Below are positions 11,020-19,970 of a DNA stretch of 20,055 nt, one piece after another. Under the pieces are notes generated by a model. It ran no database searches, was not told where the DNA came from, and saw only the letters and a program-made list of their open reading frames with translations. This DNA comes from Melampsora larici-populina 98AG31. Its lineage: Eukaryota > Basidiomycota > Pucciniomycetes > Pucciniales > Melampsoraceae. Position 1 is the first letter of the stretch; each line of letters opens with the position of its first letter. Location of the stretch: assembly GCF_000204055.1 (NCBI RefSeq), contig NW_006768776.1, positions 1-20,055 of the forward strand. Reading direction: 5' to 3'. The translations under genes were made by a program, and so were the position numbers.

Positions 11020-11664
11020 GTGACAGGCCACTGGCCTAACTTGACACAAGTCCCAATTCTCGCAGGGGCTTTCTTACCTTGCAAGCTCGGTGCCCTGGAG
11101 AGGGACTTGCGAATTATCGGCTGTTTTTGGTGTACCAGCAGGGACCCAAAAGGCCCTACTCTTCTACAATCTTGCATCTGCTGTAGTTTGTGCAACACAC
11201 AATTTCTGAGTAGACCAAAATCTGCAGGACGTCAAGATGGACAACCTCGGTCTTTGAACAAAGTTAACCAATTGAGTATTGATCCTCTTGGAAGAGAAAT
11301 AAGAATGGGTTATTCAGATCGTTCTTAAATTTTGTTTTAAAGGTACAGTCACGAAATTCGAAATTTCAAAATCTTTCTTTCATTTTTAAGAGAGGTCAGA
11401 GTGAGATACAAGAAATCTGAATAGACAGATCTGAAGGCAGTGGTCACGAGTATATCCAGTTCAAATGAGCGCGGGGGTTGATCAAGAGGAAGTGGGTGTT
11501 TTTTTGTTTTGAAAAAACCTCTCCGCCAAACTTTCATTTTAAAGGCCCTGCCGACACACTGGGGAAGGCCGATAATTCCTGAGTCCCTCTCCCAGACACC
11601 GAGCTTGTGAGGAAAAAGTGTCTGGGCCAGAGGGACGTAGTTAAGTTAGGCCACTGGCTGTCAC
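11020..11664. mobile_element. Foldback/MITE-like element with long imperfect terminal inverted repeats
   Basis: The left arm (about 11020-11157) and right arm (about 11544-11664) are imperfect reverse complements. Shared blocks, in order from the outer ends, are GTGACAG/CTGTCAC, AAGTTAGGCCAnTGG, ACCGAGCTTG, AGTCCCTCTCC, GCCGATAATTC and GGCCCT. The outermost bases GTGACAG...CTGTCAC give matched termini. The interior of about 390 bp holds no recognisable transposase, so this would be a non-autonomous element. No clear target-site duplication was found by eye. Two inverted copies of one repeat family, rather than one element, is the alternative. Confidence 0.6.
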
Positions 11665-13335
11665 CTGTCTTACCTATCTATTCCCATGCACCACTTCCAG
11701 ATGTCACAATAGTGGACACTTGATACTGGTGAGTTCTTTCCAATTGGCATCGAATCCGAAATGATCACTCATTGACTGACCCCTTGACAACCCCACCTTC
11801 TTGCATGAATGGGCTCCCTTCTATTCCATCCGAACGGACTTCCTGTCTCTAGGTTGCCGGCTTTATTCAACTCAACACTTATCTTTTCTTGGTGGTACCT
11901 CTACCAGTGCGGAGAACTTCGCGATGTCCTTCAGTACTTGACCTGGATTGAACATTTGGGAGGTGATCCTCTACCCGACCTCTCGGTGTCAGGGTGGCTA
12001 GTTCAATGACGTACAGATTGGTCTAGTCAATCAACCCGTACTGAGGTCCTGACAAGTTATTCCGCTGGTTACGAGGAATAATCAAGCTTCTCATTTTGTC
12101 AAAAGTCTATCAGAGGAAGGATGGAAGTCGATCAGTAAGTCATTACACTTTAATTTTCCTGGACGAGGCAACTAAGACTACGGGCCCACTGTTTAGCTAA
12201 CAGGAGATGGCTGGTCTAGCCTGAGCCGTAGTTTATTCTCAAAACTTCAAAGTTATTGAGCAGCCCAAGATATGAATCTACGGGGATTTTGTCGACACAA
12301 GTGCCACAGAATCTGGGTCCTTGACCAGGGGATAATAAAGAAGGTGACTAACCAGATATTTATACGACTGATAGGTTTCTTTGGTTTTTGGTAGAAGTTA
12401 TGGAAGAAACGTGGACACTGATTTTAGGATTTATTTTGAAGAAATTACTAGTAAAGTTATTCTTTGGGAATTCTCTTTTAAAAGTGAATCTATTCAAAAA
12501 AAGTATCTAATCTTCTATTTCTTAGATAGTAATCTAAACAGAAAGTTATTGGGGTAAAATCAGGTGCCCTTTTTGTTCTCTGGTCAAGAGGAGGAGTATT
12601 TATACCTTTTGTCCCTCTGGTTAGTCTATGCTTTGTGTTTTAAGCTGCTCTCCTTTTCTTGATAGTAGCTAGAACAGTTACTGAATGGTACTCTATGTTT
12701 TCTTACGTACTTTCAACAGCCTCGCCCGGATCTATGAGGAGATACGCCGTCCTATTATGTACGAAGGCGTCTTCAATCTCTTGTTCCGTTTCTTGGAATT
12801 CCTCAAAATCTTATTCATCTCATCTCGTGGTCGATGTTAGCTTGTGAGTCATTCCTTATTTCTTATTCAATCCTCCTTGGCTGGATGAGTTTCTCTTTCT
12901 TATTGTGATAGTATGGTCATTCTAGTGCTTACTCTGTTACATCTATCTTTCGTTAGTGTGATGGTATTTCCATCCTGGTTCTCTTTAATATGGTACTAGA
13001 ACGTCATTATTTATTCTTTAGATAATCTTTAACTGGTCCAGGGAATATTATTCCTTATTCTTTTTCTATATGAATAGACTTTTGATACTAAGTCTTAAAG
13101 GTGTAATTATCTTTATATATATTTGTTCTTCTTCAACTACTTGAAGTTTTTAGCACTCTTGGGCTATCACAGCCTTTGAAACTAGGTCTGGAAGTTGTGT
13201 TTATTAGGGTGAGGTTATTATAACAACTTGAAATGAAATATAATTTTTTGTGTTTTATTTCTTATAAAATATTTGTAGCTCTTTGGTTCTTATGTGTGAG
13301 AGCTCGGGAGCTGACACTCGACAAGAGAAGTTGAT
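11665..13335. other. Repeat-like DNA with no identifiable gene
   Basis: About 1.7 kb with only short frames; the longest + frame is 66 codons at 11809-12009. Base composition changes sharply, being fairly GC-rich to 12340 and then AT-rich to 13270. A phrase like tgtgat(a/g)gtat is repeated near 12905 and 12958. This could be a decayed LTR or the 5' part of the transposon relic that follows. I found no terminal repeat pair or target duplication to support either. Confidence 0.3.
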
Positions 13336-14256
13336 TTGGAGACTTGGCACCCACAAGTCTCCAAGCTTACCACAAGGTTTTATCCAGATGAGTATCTGGA
13401 AATTCACCACCAGGGTGGGTTTCCGGACTCGATCTTACTGCCTAACCGTGCTAGAGAGGTTGGTAGTACCGCTCTCGCCATCTATATGGCCCGGCTAGCT
13501 ACGCCATCTCAATACTTCGACCTTTCTCAAGTTTCCGGCGGCAACCTTTCTACAATCGGTCGGATCTGTCATTGGGTCCAAGCTTGGATCTACGACAACT
13601 GGGGACACCTCTTGCAATGGGATGCGCGATGTTATACTCCTGCCGTATTGGAAGGGTTTGCGGCAAGTTTGGTGGAGGCTAAGAATTGTCCCATGGACAA
13701 TTGTACTGGGTTTTTAGATGGTTAGTGCATTTGCTCTACACCAATGGATGTTAGCTTTGGTCTGAAAGTTTACTACATCCAGCCTCAGGAACTGTGTGGC
13801 AAATTGCACGTCCTAAGTACAACCAGTGTGTGTTTTATAATGGGCACAAGCGGGTTCACAGCGTATCAAAATTCCGCTGTAATGCTCACTCCTTATGGCG
13901 GGGTCAATCTGGCTCCGGATCAAGCTTGGTTCAATCAAGTCATGGCAAGGGTGCGAATTGCGGTGGAACACAAATTTGGTCGGCTCCATAACATTTTCAG
14001 GATGTCTCAGTACAAAGGTGAGTTGCCTGCAATGTGAGGACATTGTAACATGTGATAGACTAATTCTAAATACATATCTGGGGTGGATTATCTAGATAAC
14101 CTCAGGTTCTATGTCAATGAATTGAACCCTTTGTACCACTGCGCGGTCATACTAAATTTTTTTTTGATATGTTGTGGACGAGGGCCACTTGGAGGTGTAG
14201 CAGCTCCCCCTACTTTGGAGGCTTATTTGGCCCTGCGCCCAGCGGTGCCTGTATAA
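13336..14256 (+). pseudogene. Broken Harbinger-like DDE transposase
   Basis: Exon A (13336-13720) ends in NCTGFLDG, the first catalytic Asp. An intron at 13721-13788 joins in phase to exon B, giving FLDGTVWQIARP then YNGHKRVHSV, a hallmark of one DDE_Tnp_4 branch. Near 13870 the frame shifts by +1, and TPYGG runs directly into VNLAPDQAWFNQ. The roughly 60-residue segment carrying the second catalytic Asp is therefore missing. The third acid is present in VRIAVEHKFGRLHNIF. An intron at 14018-14095 then joins in phase to a last exon 14096-14256, ending with ICCGRGPLGG, PPTLEAYLALRP and TAA. A frameshift plus an internal deletion make it non-functional. Its family branch differs from the intact transposase at 1201-2836. 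Further 5' exons may exist before 13336 but were not identified. Confidence 0.75.
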
Positions 14257-14345
14257 GCGGAATAACTCTTTCCGGGGGTTTGAAATCGTTTGAATCTATG
14301 TGTAGAACAGGAGGTTAGGTTGTAGTTTCTGGTACTTGGTGTGGT

Positions 14346-14771
14346 GGTTTGAAATGAAATTCAAACCAATGGTTGTTTATGATCAAACTCACACGTCCCA
14401 AAGTTCACAAGAACTGATTCGCGCCACCTGGTCTGTTTTCCAACAGACCAGGTGGCGCGGCTCACCAATGGTTGAGATCATCAGTGAAACTTGTGAGAAA
14501 TCGGGTTGGTAAAACAAGAACAATATTGTCATCATCATCTTTCTTGACAATGACAATATCACCACTCATCCACCCTTTTGTTTCCCCAATCTGGAGCCTG
14601 AAGCTTGATCTTTTTGGTTTTGAGTTGATCGTAATATCAATGTAATTGACATCAGGATCTTACTTGATCAACATAACCTTTGGAATTGCCTTGGTTTGCT
14701 TTGTCTCGCGTACGACTCATCAATATATGTAAAACTTCTCATGCTACATAACCATGGTGGAATGGTTATGT
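14346..14771. repeat. Cluster of four perfect short inverted repeats
   Basis: Within 430 bp there are four perfect hairpins: 14346-14353/14360-14367 (8 bp), 14420-14437/14442-14459 (18 bp, loop TTCC), 14523-14532/14550-14559 (10 bp) and 14746-14755/14762-14771 (10 bp). The cluster lies directly 3' of the broken transposase and may be its terminal region. No coding frame is supported here. Confidence 0.75.
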
Positions 14772-15132
14772 GACAAATGGTTGGTTACATCAAAGTGCTG
14801 GCCTGGTGTACTTGGATGTGATTCCTTCAAGCGACGAATTCACTGGCTTCTTTGAAAGCCAACAAAGATTTACTGGTGACATTTCATTTCTATACATAGC
14901 TCTGGTGAAGACTTTGGCGCAAAAATGTTATCAGAGAGGGTCGATGAAATTGAAACACCAACTTAAAAGTCATTTGTTTTCATGGGAACAATATAGTAGA
15001 AGGAAGCGCACTCCAAAAGACATGAGTGCTCAATCAATAATTGATAACATTAATAATAACAAAACAGGTTCTGTTATGACTCGACAGGGAATGACAACTA
15101 GAAAACTTTTGGAAAGGGGGAAACCATTGTAA
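14770..15132 (+). other. Unassigned 120-codon open frame
   Basis: An open frame with an ATG-like start inside the last hairpin of the cluster. The predicted protein is basic, with a stretch of Lys/Arg (YSRRKRTPKD) and an Asn-rich part near the C-terminus. I do not recognise it. It lies between transposon relics, so a transposon fragment or chance frame is as likely as a gene. Confidence 0.2.
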
Positions 15133-15399
15133 GATGTGACAAAAACTATTTAAAACTTCATTTGGACCAAGTGATGTCAACATGCAATCAAACAGGTGAG
15201 AAGTCGATTTGAAAGTGGTAGAGATTAGGAACTGGCTGGGGAGGACAAATGCGGTGGTCAGTACCTTTGTAAAGTCTGATGAATCATGTCATAAGCTGTA
15301 GGCCTACCAAGTCAGAAAGCTCAACTTGAGCCTTGAGCAGCAGGGATGTGTTCGGCTAAAAGCTTCAGTACCAAGCCCATCTCATTGAGACTGCCTTGA

Positions 15400-16440
15400 A
15401 CACTAGCCACGGACGTCTTACTTGTCAATCTGTCTACCATTGGTTTTCTTATCTTTGCGGGCGTCTTCTAGCTCATCACGTTGCAACCTCACTGCCAACA
15501 TATTTGGCTCGGATACTTGAATCCGAGGAGTCCTCGGATCATGTGTCCGAGATTTCCACCGACTTATGTCAACCGACATAGCACCGACTTGATCAGACCA
15601 GGACCCTGGAAAGCTCCTGGAGAACAAACCGTCCTGAGGGGGTTTTCGGATACCGGTGTTTTGTGAAGTCATGTCACATGGTACCAGAGATGTGACAGGT
15701 GCAAAAGATGCGCCTCAACGAGGGCTATCAGATGGTACACATGTCTGACCCTGAACATGACTGGTGGCTTGGGAAATGTGTGATTTGTAACTTTTGCCCC
15801 CCCAGACCGACGAAAATCCATACCGGCTCGGGTCGGGTACTTACATACGGATATCTCGGTGATTACACGTGGTACAGAACTGAAAGTATATGTAATCGAG
15901 AGCCCTGATCAAGGCGCTTCTCCTACCACCGAGAAATCCATGTTAACCCACCTCTCCTCGGGGCAAATAGTGAAAGTGTGAGGGCCGGGGCCGGAATGGA
16001 TCGAGGACGGTTTGTTCTCCAGGAGCTTTCCGGGGTCCTATCAGACCGACTTAACCAGCCCAACTTAATCATCCGACGATTAACCGAGGCTATTCCAAGC
16101 CGATATATACTCCGACTAAATCTAACCAACCATTCTGCGACCTAATCACCGATTCAATTCCCTCATCCGAATCAACCCCACCGAGTTATCAACTGGCCGA
16201 GAATTTCGATCTCCAAGTCATGAAGGTAAGGATAATTTGAATCCCATGGTTAGTTATCTCGGCAGCAATAGTTCTAATCGACTTAATGCTCTCTTTAACC
16301 GAGGTTTCATAGCTCAAATCCGACCTAATCAATCTTTCCACCGACCCAACTATACACCTCACCGACCCAAGATCATCTTCGTCCGAGTCAAATCAAACAG
16401 AATTATCAGACTAAAGTAAGCCCTGTATTTAATCACTTTG
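15400..16440. repeat. CCGAG/CCGAC-rich repeat region, probably LTR- or transposon-derived
   Basis: The sequence is dense in CCGAG, ACCGAC and CCGAAT motifs over almost 1 kb, with no supported gene. It contains a 17-bp palindrome at 15522-15538 (arms TCCGAGGA/TCCTCGGA around one base). It also contains a 35-bp inverted repeat, 15601-15635 against 16004-16038, with one mismatch. A minus-strand frame at 15418-15672 ends with a charged segment (RDELEDARKDKK) that could be a gag-like fragment, but this is a guess. Composition and position suggest a solo LTR or retroelement piece. Confidence 0.45.
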
Positions 16441-16730
16441 CTGAGTATCTTACAAACTGACTTTCAATTGCCAGACCTCATCCTTAACACCTGAAAGGAA
16501 GCATTGAACAACATTTCACGATTGTACCAGGTACTACACACTGATCATGTGGATAGCATCCAATCCGCCGATGTTACCCCTTCACCCGTTTCTCAAGAGC
16601 ACAATCTAATGCTTCGACCACGAGAATCTATGCAGAGAATTTACCAAACTCATCTCAATACATTTAAATGGTATTCCTGTTAGAGCTTCCAATGGGAAAG
16701 ATGCGTCTGAAGGAGTTCTCAACACCTTGA
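16441..16730. other. Transition between repeat and the MYG1 relic
   Basis: About 290 bp with no clear gene. The bases just before 16731 give EGVLNT in another frame, faintly like the family's stretch before VDVG, but the conserved N-terminal THxGxFHxDE region of MYG1 is not found. Confidence 0.3.
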
Positions 16731-17612
16731 GTTGATGTGGGAGCGGAATACAAAACCGATGCACATAGGCATGATCACCATCAACGTGGTTTCAATGAAA
16801 CTTATCCGACTTCTCATTTTACTAAATTGTCTTCTACTGGATTGATTTATAAGTAAGTCTTCAGATTCTAAAAGCTATTTACTTAAAATTTGATGTGACC
16901 TTACATAGTATTGATAGGTATGTGTTTTTAGATACTCTGGCAAACAAATTATTGCTACACATTTGAAACTTGAATCAGATGACAAATCATTACCCATTTT
17001 GATGGCCAAAATGTATGATGATTTTGTAGAAGCTATTGATGGGGTTGACAATGTTAGTTTTGACGCCAGATATCCAATTGACTGGAATTGTAATTTATAT
17101 TTAATAAAAACCCAACTCGCTGATTCAATTGTAGGGAATCACTCAGTATGAAGCTGTTAATCCGGGTGGTAAACCTGCTGAAGTTAAAGTTTGAAAGAAG
17201 TATAGGAGCAGTACAAGCTTGAGCAATCGGATCTCTTGGTTTAGTAGATTTCCATTTTTGGAATCAAGGAACATTCATTGAATTAGCTGGTTCATTCATT
17301 TCATCTTTTCTCGGTCTTAGCTGAATCCATATTGGAACGAACCCAGTAATTTGAATATATTAGACGTCAGTATCGTCCCAAATACTAAGTACTTTTACAT
17401 TGCTTGATAATTTCTCTCATTCTCTCAGATAATTATAGGTCAAGTTTGAAATAGTTTCCGAATTGGCCAGTTCCGAATTGTATGAACATCTTGACTATTA
17501 CGCTAAATCTTGATTCCCAGGTCAAGATTTAGTGGTCAAGGCTTGCAAAGATTGGTTTACTAACAATGTTCAAGTGCCACAAAGTAGTGTGCTGGTTTTT
17601 GAATACTTGTAG
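16731..17612 (+). pseudogene. MYG1: MYG1 (DHH-family hydrolase) relic
   Basis: Five exon-like blocks match MYG1 in order. 16731-16852 gives VDVGAEYK then HDHHQRGFNETY, the DHH signature. 16932-17052 gives KYSGKQIIATH then MYDDFVEAIDGVDN. 17135-17238 gives GITQYEAVNPGG then STSLSNRIS. 17321-17368 gives LNPYWNEPSNL. 17439-17612 gives HLDYYAKS, stop, FPGQDLVVKAC. Introns between blocks still have GT-AG ends. Lesions: TGA at 16728-16730, TGA at 17192-17194, TGA at 17511-17513 where the family has Trp, and a phase break at the 17239-17320 intron. The N-terminal metal-binding region and the C-terminal end are missing; similarity stops at the TAG at 17610-17612. Functional MYG1 is a mitochondrial/nuclear 3'-5' RNA exonuclease; this copy cannot encode it. 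A working paralogue elsewhere is expected. Confidence 0.85.
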
Positions 17613-17815
17613 TGCTATCATGGTACATATTTAGTAGTACTATCATAGTACTTATTGAGTAGTACTACTGCAGTACTACCAGTAGTAGTACTATCATATT
17701 TCATAGTAATATTGGCACTCGCAGTGGCACCAGTAACCTCAGTGACATTGGTATTGTCTGTACTATTGTAGTAATGGTAGTACTATTGGTCTTATCAGTG
17801 GCACTGGGAACAAAG
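17613..17815. repeat. Imperfect AGT/ACT trinucleotide tract with palindromes
   Basis: Repeated AGTAGT and AGTACT units, including the palindromic GTAGTACTACTGCAGTACTA segment near 17652-17675, grade into degenerate GTAGT/GGTAGT units. The tract begins where MYG1 similarity ends, so it may mark the breakpoint. Confidence 0.7.
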
Positions 17816-18057
17816 GGTTGTTGGTATTAAGAGTGTCACTCGTGAAGAATTGAGTTGTGTAGTATTATGTTGTGAGGTGTGATCTTTTTCTCAAACATCA
17901 TGTTCTCAATGATCTTATTACTATAGTCACTTACTCCTATCAAAACTTGCAATTTGCCCAAACAACAATTGTATTCTCATGTCAATAAAATCTCAGATGA
18001 TGTCCATGGTTGATTTGTGATCTGGTTTGATCTTACCACTCTGGTTCAATTTATTGA

Positions 18058-18150
18058 TACTGTCGTTCTCAAAAAGCTTGTCCAAGTTTTCCCGCCAAAT
18101 CGCTCGAGTTTTGCGGGAAAACTCGGACAAGCTTTTTGAGAACGACAGTA
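18058..18150. repeat. Long hairpin: 38-bp arms, one mismatch, 17-nt loop
   Basis: The arm 18058-18095 is the reverse complement of 18113-18150 except for one base (AAGTTTT opposite AAAACTC). The loop is CAAATCGCTCGAGTTTT. An RNA copy would fold into a nearly perfect stem of 38 bp, much like a small-RNA precursor, while as DNA it could be a minimal foldback element. Flanking sequences do not extend the symmetry. The short frames crossing it are side effects of the repeat. Confidence 0.9.
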
Positions 18151-18700
18151 CAACAGCTACTATTGAAGATAAAGGATCTTATCAAAATTCAACTGACACT
18201 AGCATGCCAGCGGCGCGCGCTCATCAATTGATCTGACTACAATAACTACAAATTGAATGATCAAATAAAATACTTTTAGCGCGTAGTGCGACCTATAATC
18301 GTCCAAAAACCCGTGCGCCAAAGCATAAAAAGAAAAAAACCATTGAAGGGTCAAGTCAATAAAAGCAAGCAAATCACAATCAAAGACAACCACAACAACA
18401 CAGACCACAATATAGTAAAAACAAAAGCACAGATAGTGTAGTGCAAAAGAAAAATATATCAATCAGCAGATTTAACACTAAGCCCATGACACACACTGAA
18501 GAACAAGAGACATAACCACAACACCAGACCAATGTTCAATATCTGAACAACAAAAGAAGCCTCCTACAAAATAAAATAGGCAAATGTGCCACTTCAACAC
18601 TGTACACATAACAAGAAATTTTTCATACATCCAAAGAAACATATTTTATGTCAAAGTCCTGAAAGCCTCCACTAATTCATCATCCTGCATAGACATTTCA
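18151..18700. other. AC-rich/AT-rich region without identifiable gene
   Basis: A run rich in A and AC pairs. A minus-strand open frame at 18199-18462 encodes mainly Val, Phe, Leu and Tyr and reflects the skewed composition rather than a known membrane protein. No RNA gene was seen. Confidence 0.3.
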
Positions 18701-18733
18701 AGATGAAAATGCTATAGCTTTCAAATTGGGTGG

Positions 18734-19591
18734 TTAACCTACTGTTACATATTCAAACAATCCTAAAAGTCTTTTCCAATAAGGATCAACATGACAATAG
18801 ATAGTGATGAGGACTACCATAGTTTGAAAAATTGGCATTTGCAACCAAGTGTATCTTTCAGGTGTAGAATTGCACACCAGGCAATATCTCACTTGCAAAT
18901 CAGCAAAGTTGTAATTGAGGACATCAACTGAAAGTCTAGCTGGGACAGGATCAACAAAGCCTGCTTGTAGGGAATGCTTTAAAGTCTGCAAAATATGTCC
19001 AGCTAGATCCAACCACCAGTGATTATCAGTTCAAGTAATATGATGTTTCTGACCTCAGTTGCACAAAGATTGACAAAATCCCAAACATTGCTGCTGTATA
19101 AAACTAACCACAGGTGAAGCCAGTTGGGTGGAGGCACCACACTCCACATTCAAGGATGATGATGATGCACAGTGGATTGGTAGGGATTCCAAATTAGTTT
19201 TTGAGTTGAGTAGATGCATTAAAGATTTTGAATTATTTGAGTATTGCAATATTTTCTGCCAACAATCCCCGAGACCTTGAGGCATTTGATACAACCAATT
19301 CTGTCACACAGAACACAAGAGAAACAAACTGCACAAATGAAAAATTAAGATCTTTGAAGTGCTGACCACAAAGAGCAATGATTTCTGCCATCATGTCTAT
19401 GCAAATGGAGGACAGATCCAATAAGCTTTCTGGAAAAGGCAGATGGCCCTGAACATAATTTTTGTCCCCAACCAATAAAACCTCCTTGAGCTGCTCAGAC
19501 ACAAACTACATACCAGTGAAACAAATGCTTTGCACAGCAGAAAAAGTAGTAATCCGGAGTGAATCCCTCTAAGACAGCAGCAGGACTTCAA
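18734..19591 (-). CDS. Unidentified spliced gene on the minus strand (partial, tentative)
   Basis: Several open blocks on the minus strand look coding and are bounded by splice-like signals. One spans about 19500-19340 (LLVGDKNYVQGHLPFPES, then IDMMAEIIALC). Another starts at 19300 after gtgtgacag (NWLYQMPQGLGDCWQKIL). A third is 19002-18893 (GHILQTLKHSL to NFADLQ), ending at a good donor GTGAGA. The peptides are leucine-rich and probably helical, loosely like repeat-type helical transport or scaffold proteins, but I cannot name a family. The middle block meets a TGA just before its best donor, so the model is either wrong there or the gene is damaged. The 5' end would lie to the right and was not found. 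Confidence 0.3.
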
Positions 19592-19970
19592 ACATCACAG
19601 GAGTACACAAATATAAAGATTCATAAACAAACAGAAAAATCACTGCACTGCAAGATTTGGACAACAAACGCAAGAAAGTATGTGCTTCAAAGGTATCAAA
19701 TGTAAAATGCGGTCATTCTACACCAGGAAAGCTGATGATAATACATAAAAAACTTCCATGACATGCAATACACACAATAGATGCAAGCCATGCCAGACAT
19801 ACAATATATTATGTATACAATATACAAAAAATTCCAGACATAACAGACATACAATATATACAATATATTTCAAGAACAAGCAAGTTGTTGTAGAGTAAAA
19901 TTATGTAAAAGAAGCCAATCTGAAACCCCCTAACATACACTGACATTCAATCAATGACATGCATTACATT
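19592..19970. other. AT-rich region with repeated CAGACATACAATATA motifs
   Basis: Near 19793-19870 the phrase (c)agacatacaatata occurs twice with variants, leading into the pentanucleotide tract. No gene is supported. Confidence 0.4.

Noticed and set aside
13130..13230. Copia-type LTR end with primer-binding site
   Set aside because: Only vague resemblance; no paired LTR, no clear tRNA-complementary site and no target duplication were found.
17053..17151. Continuation of the MYG1 exon as coding to the TGA at 17149
   Set aside because: The sequence after DN loses family similarity and has a clear GT-AG intron restoring GITQY at 17135.
18027..18236. 69-codon + strand frame crossing the long hairpin
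   Set aside because: Its open length is produced by the inverted repeat; there is no domain and no splice context.
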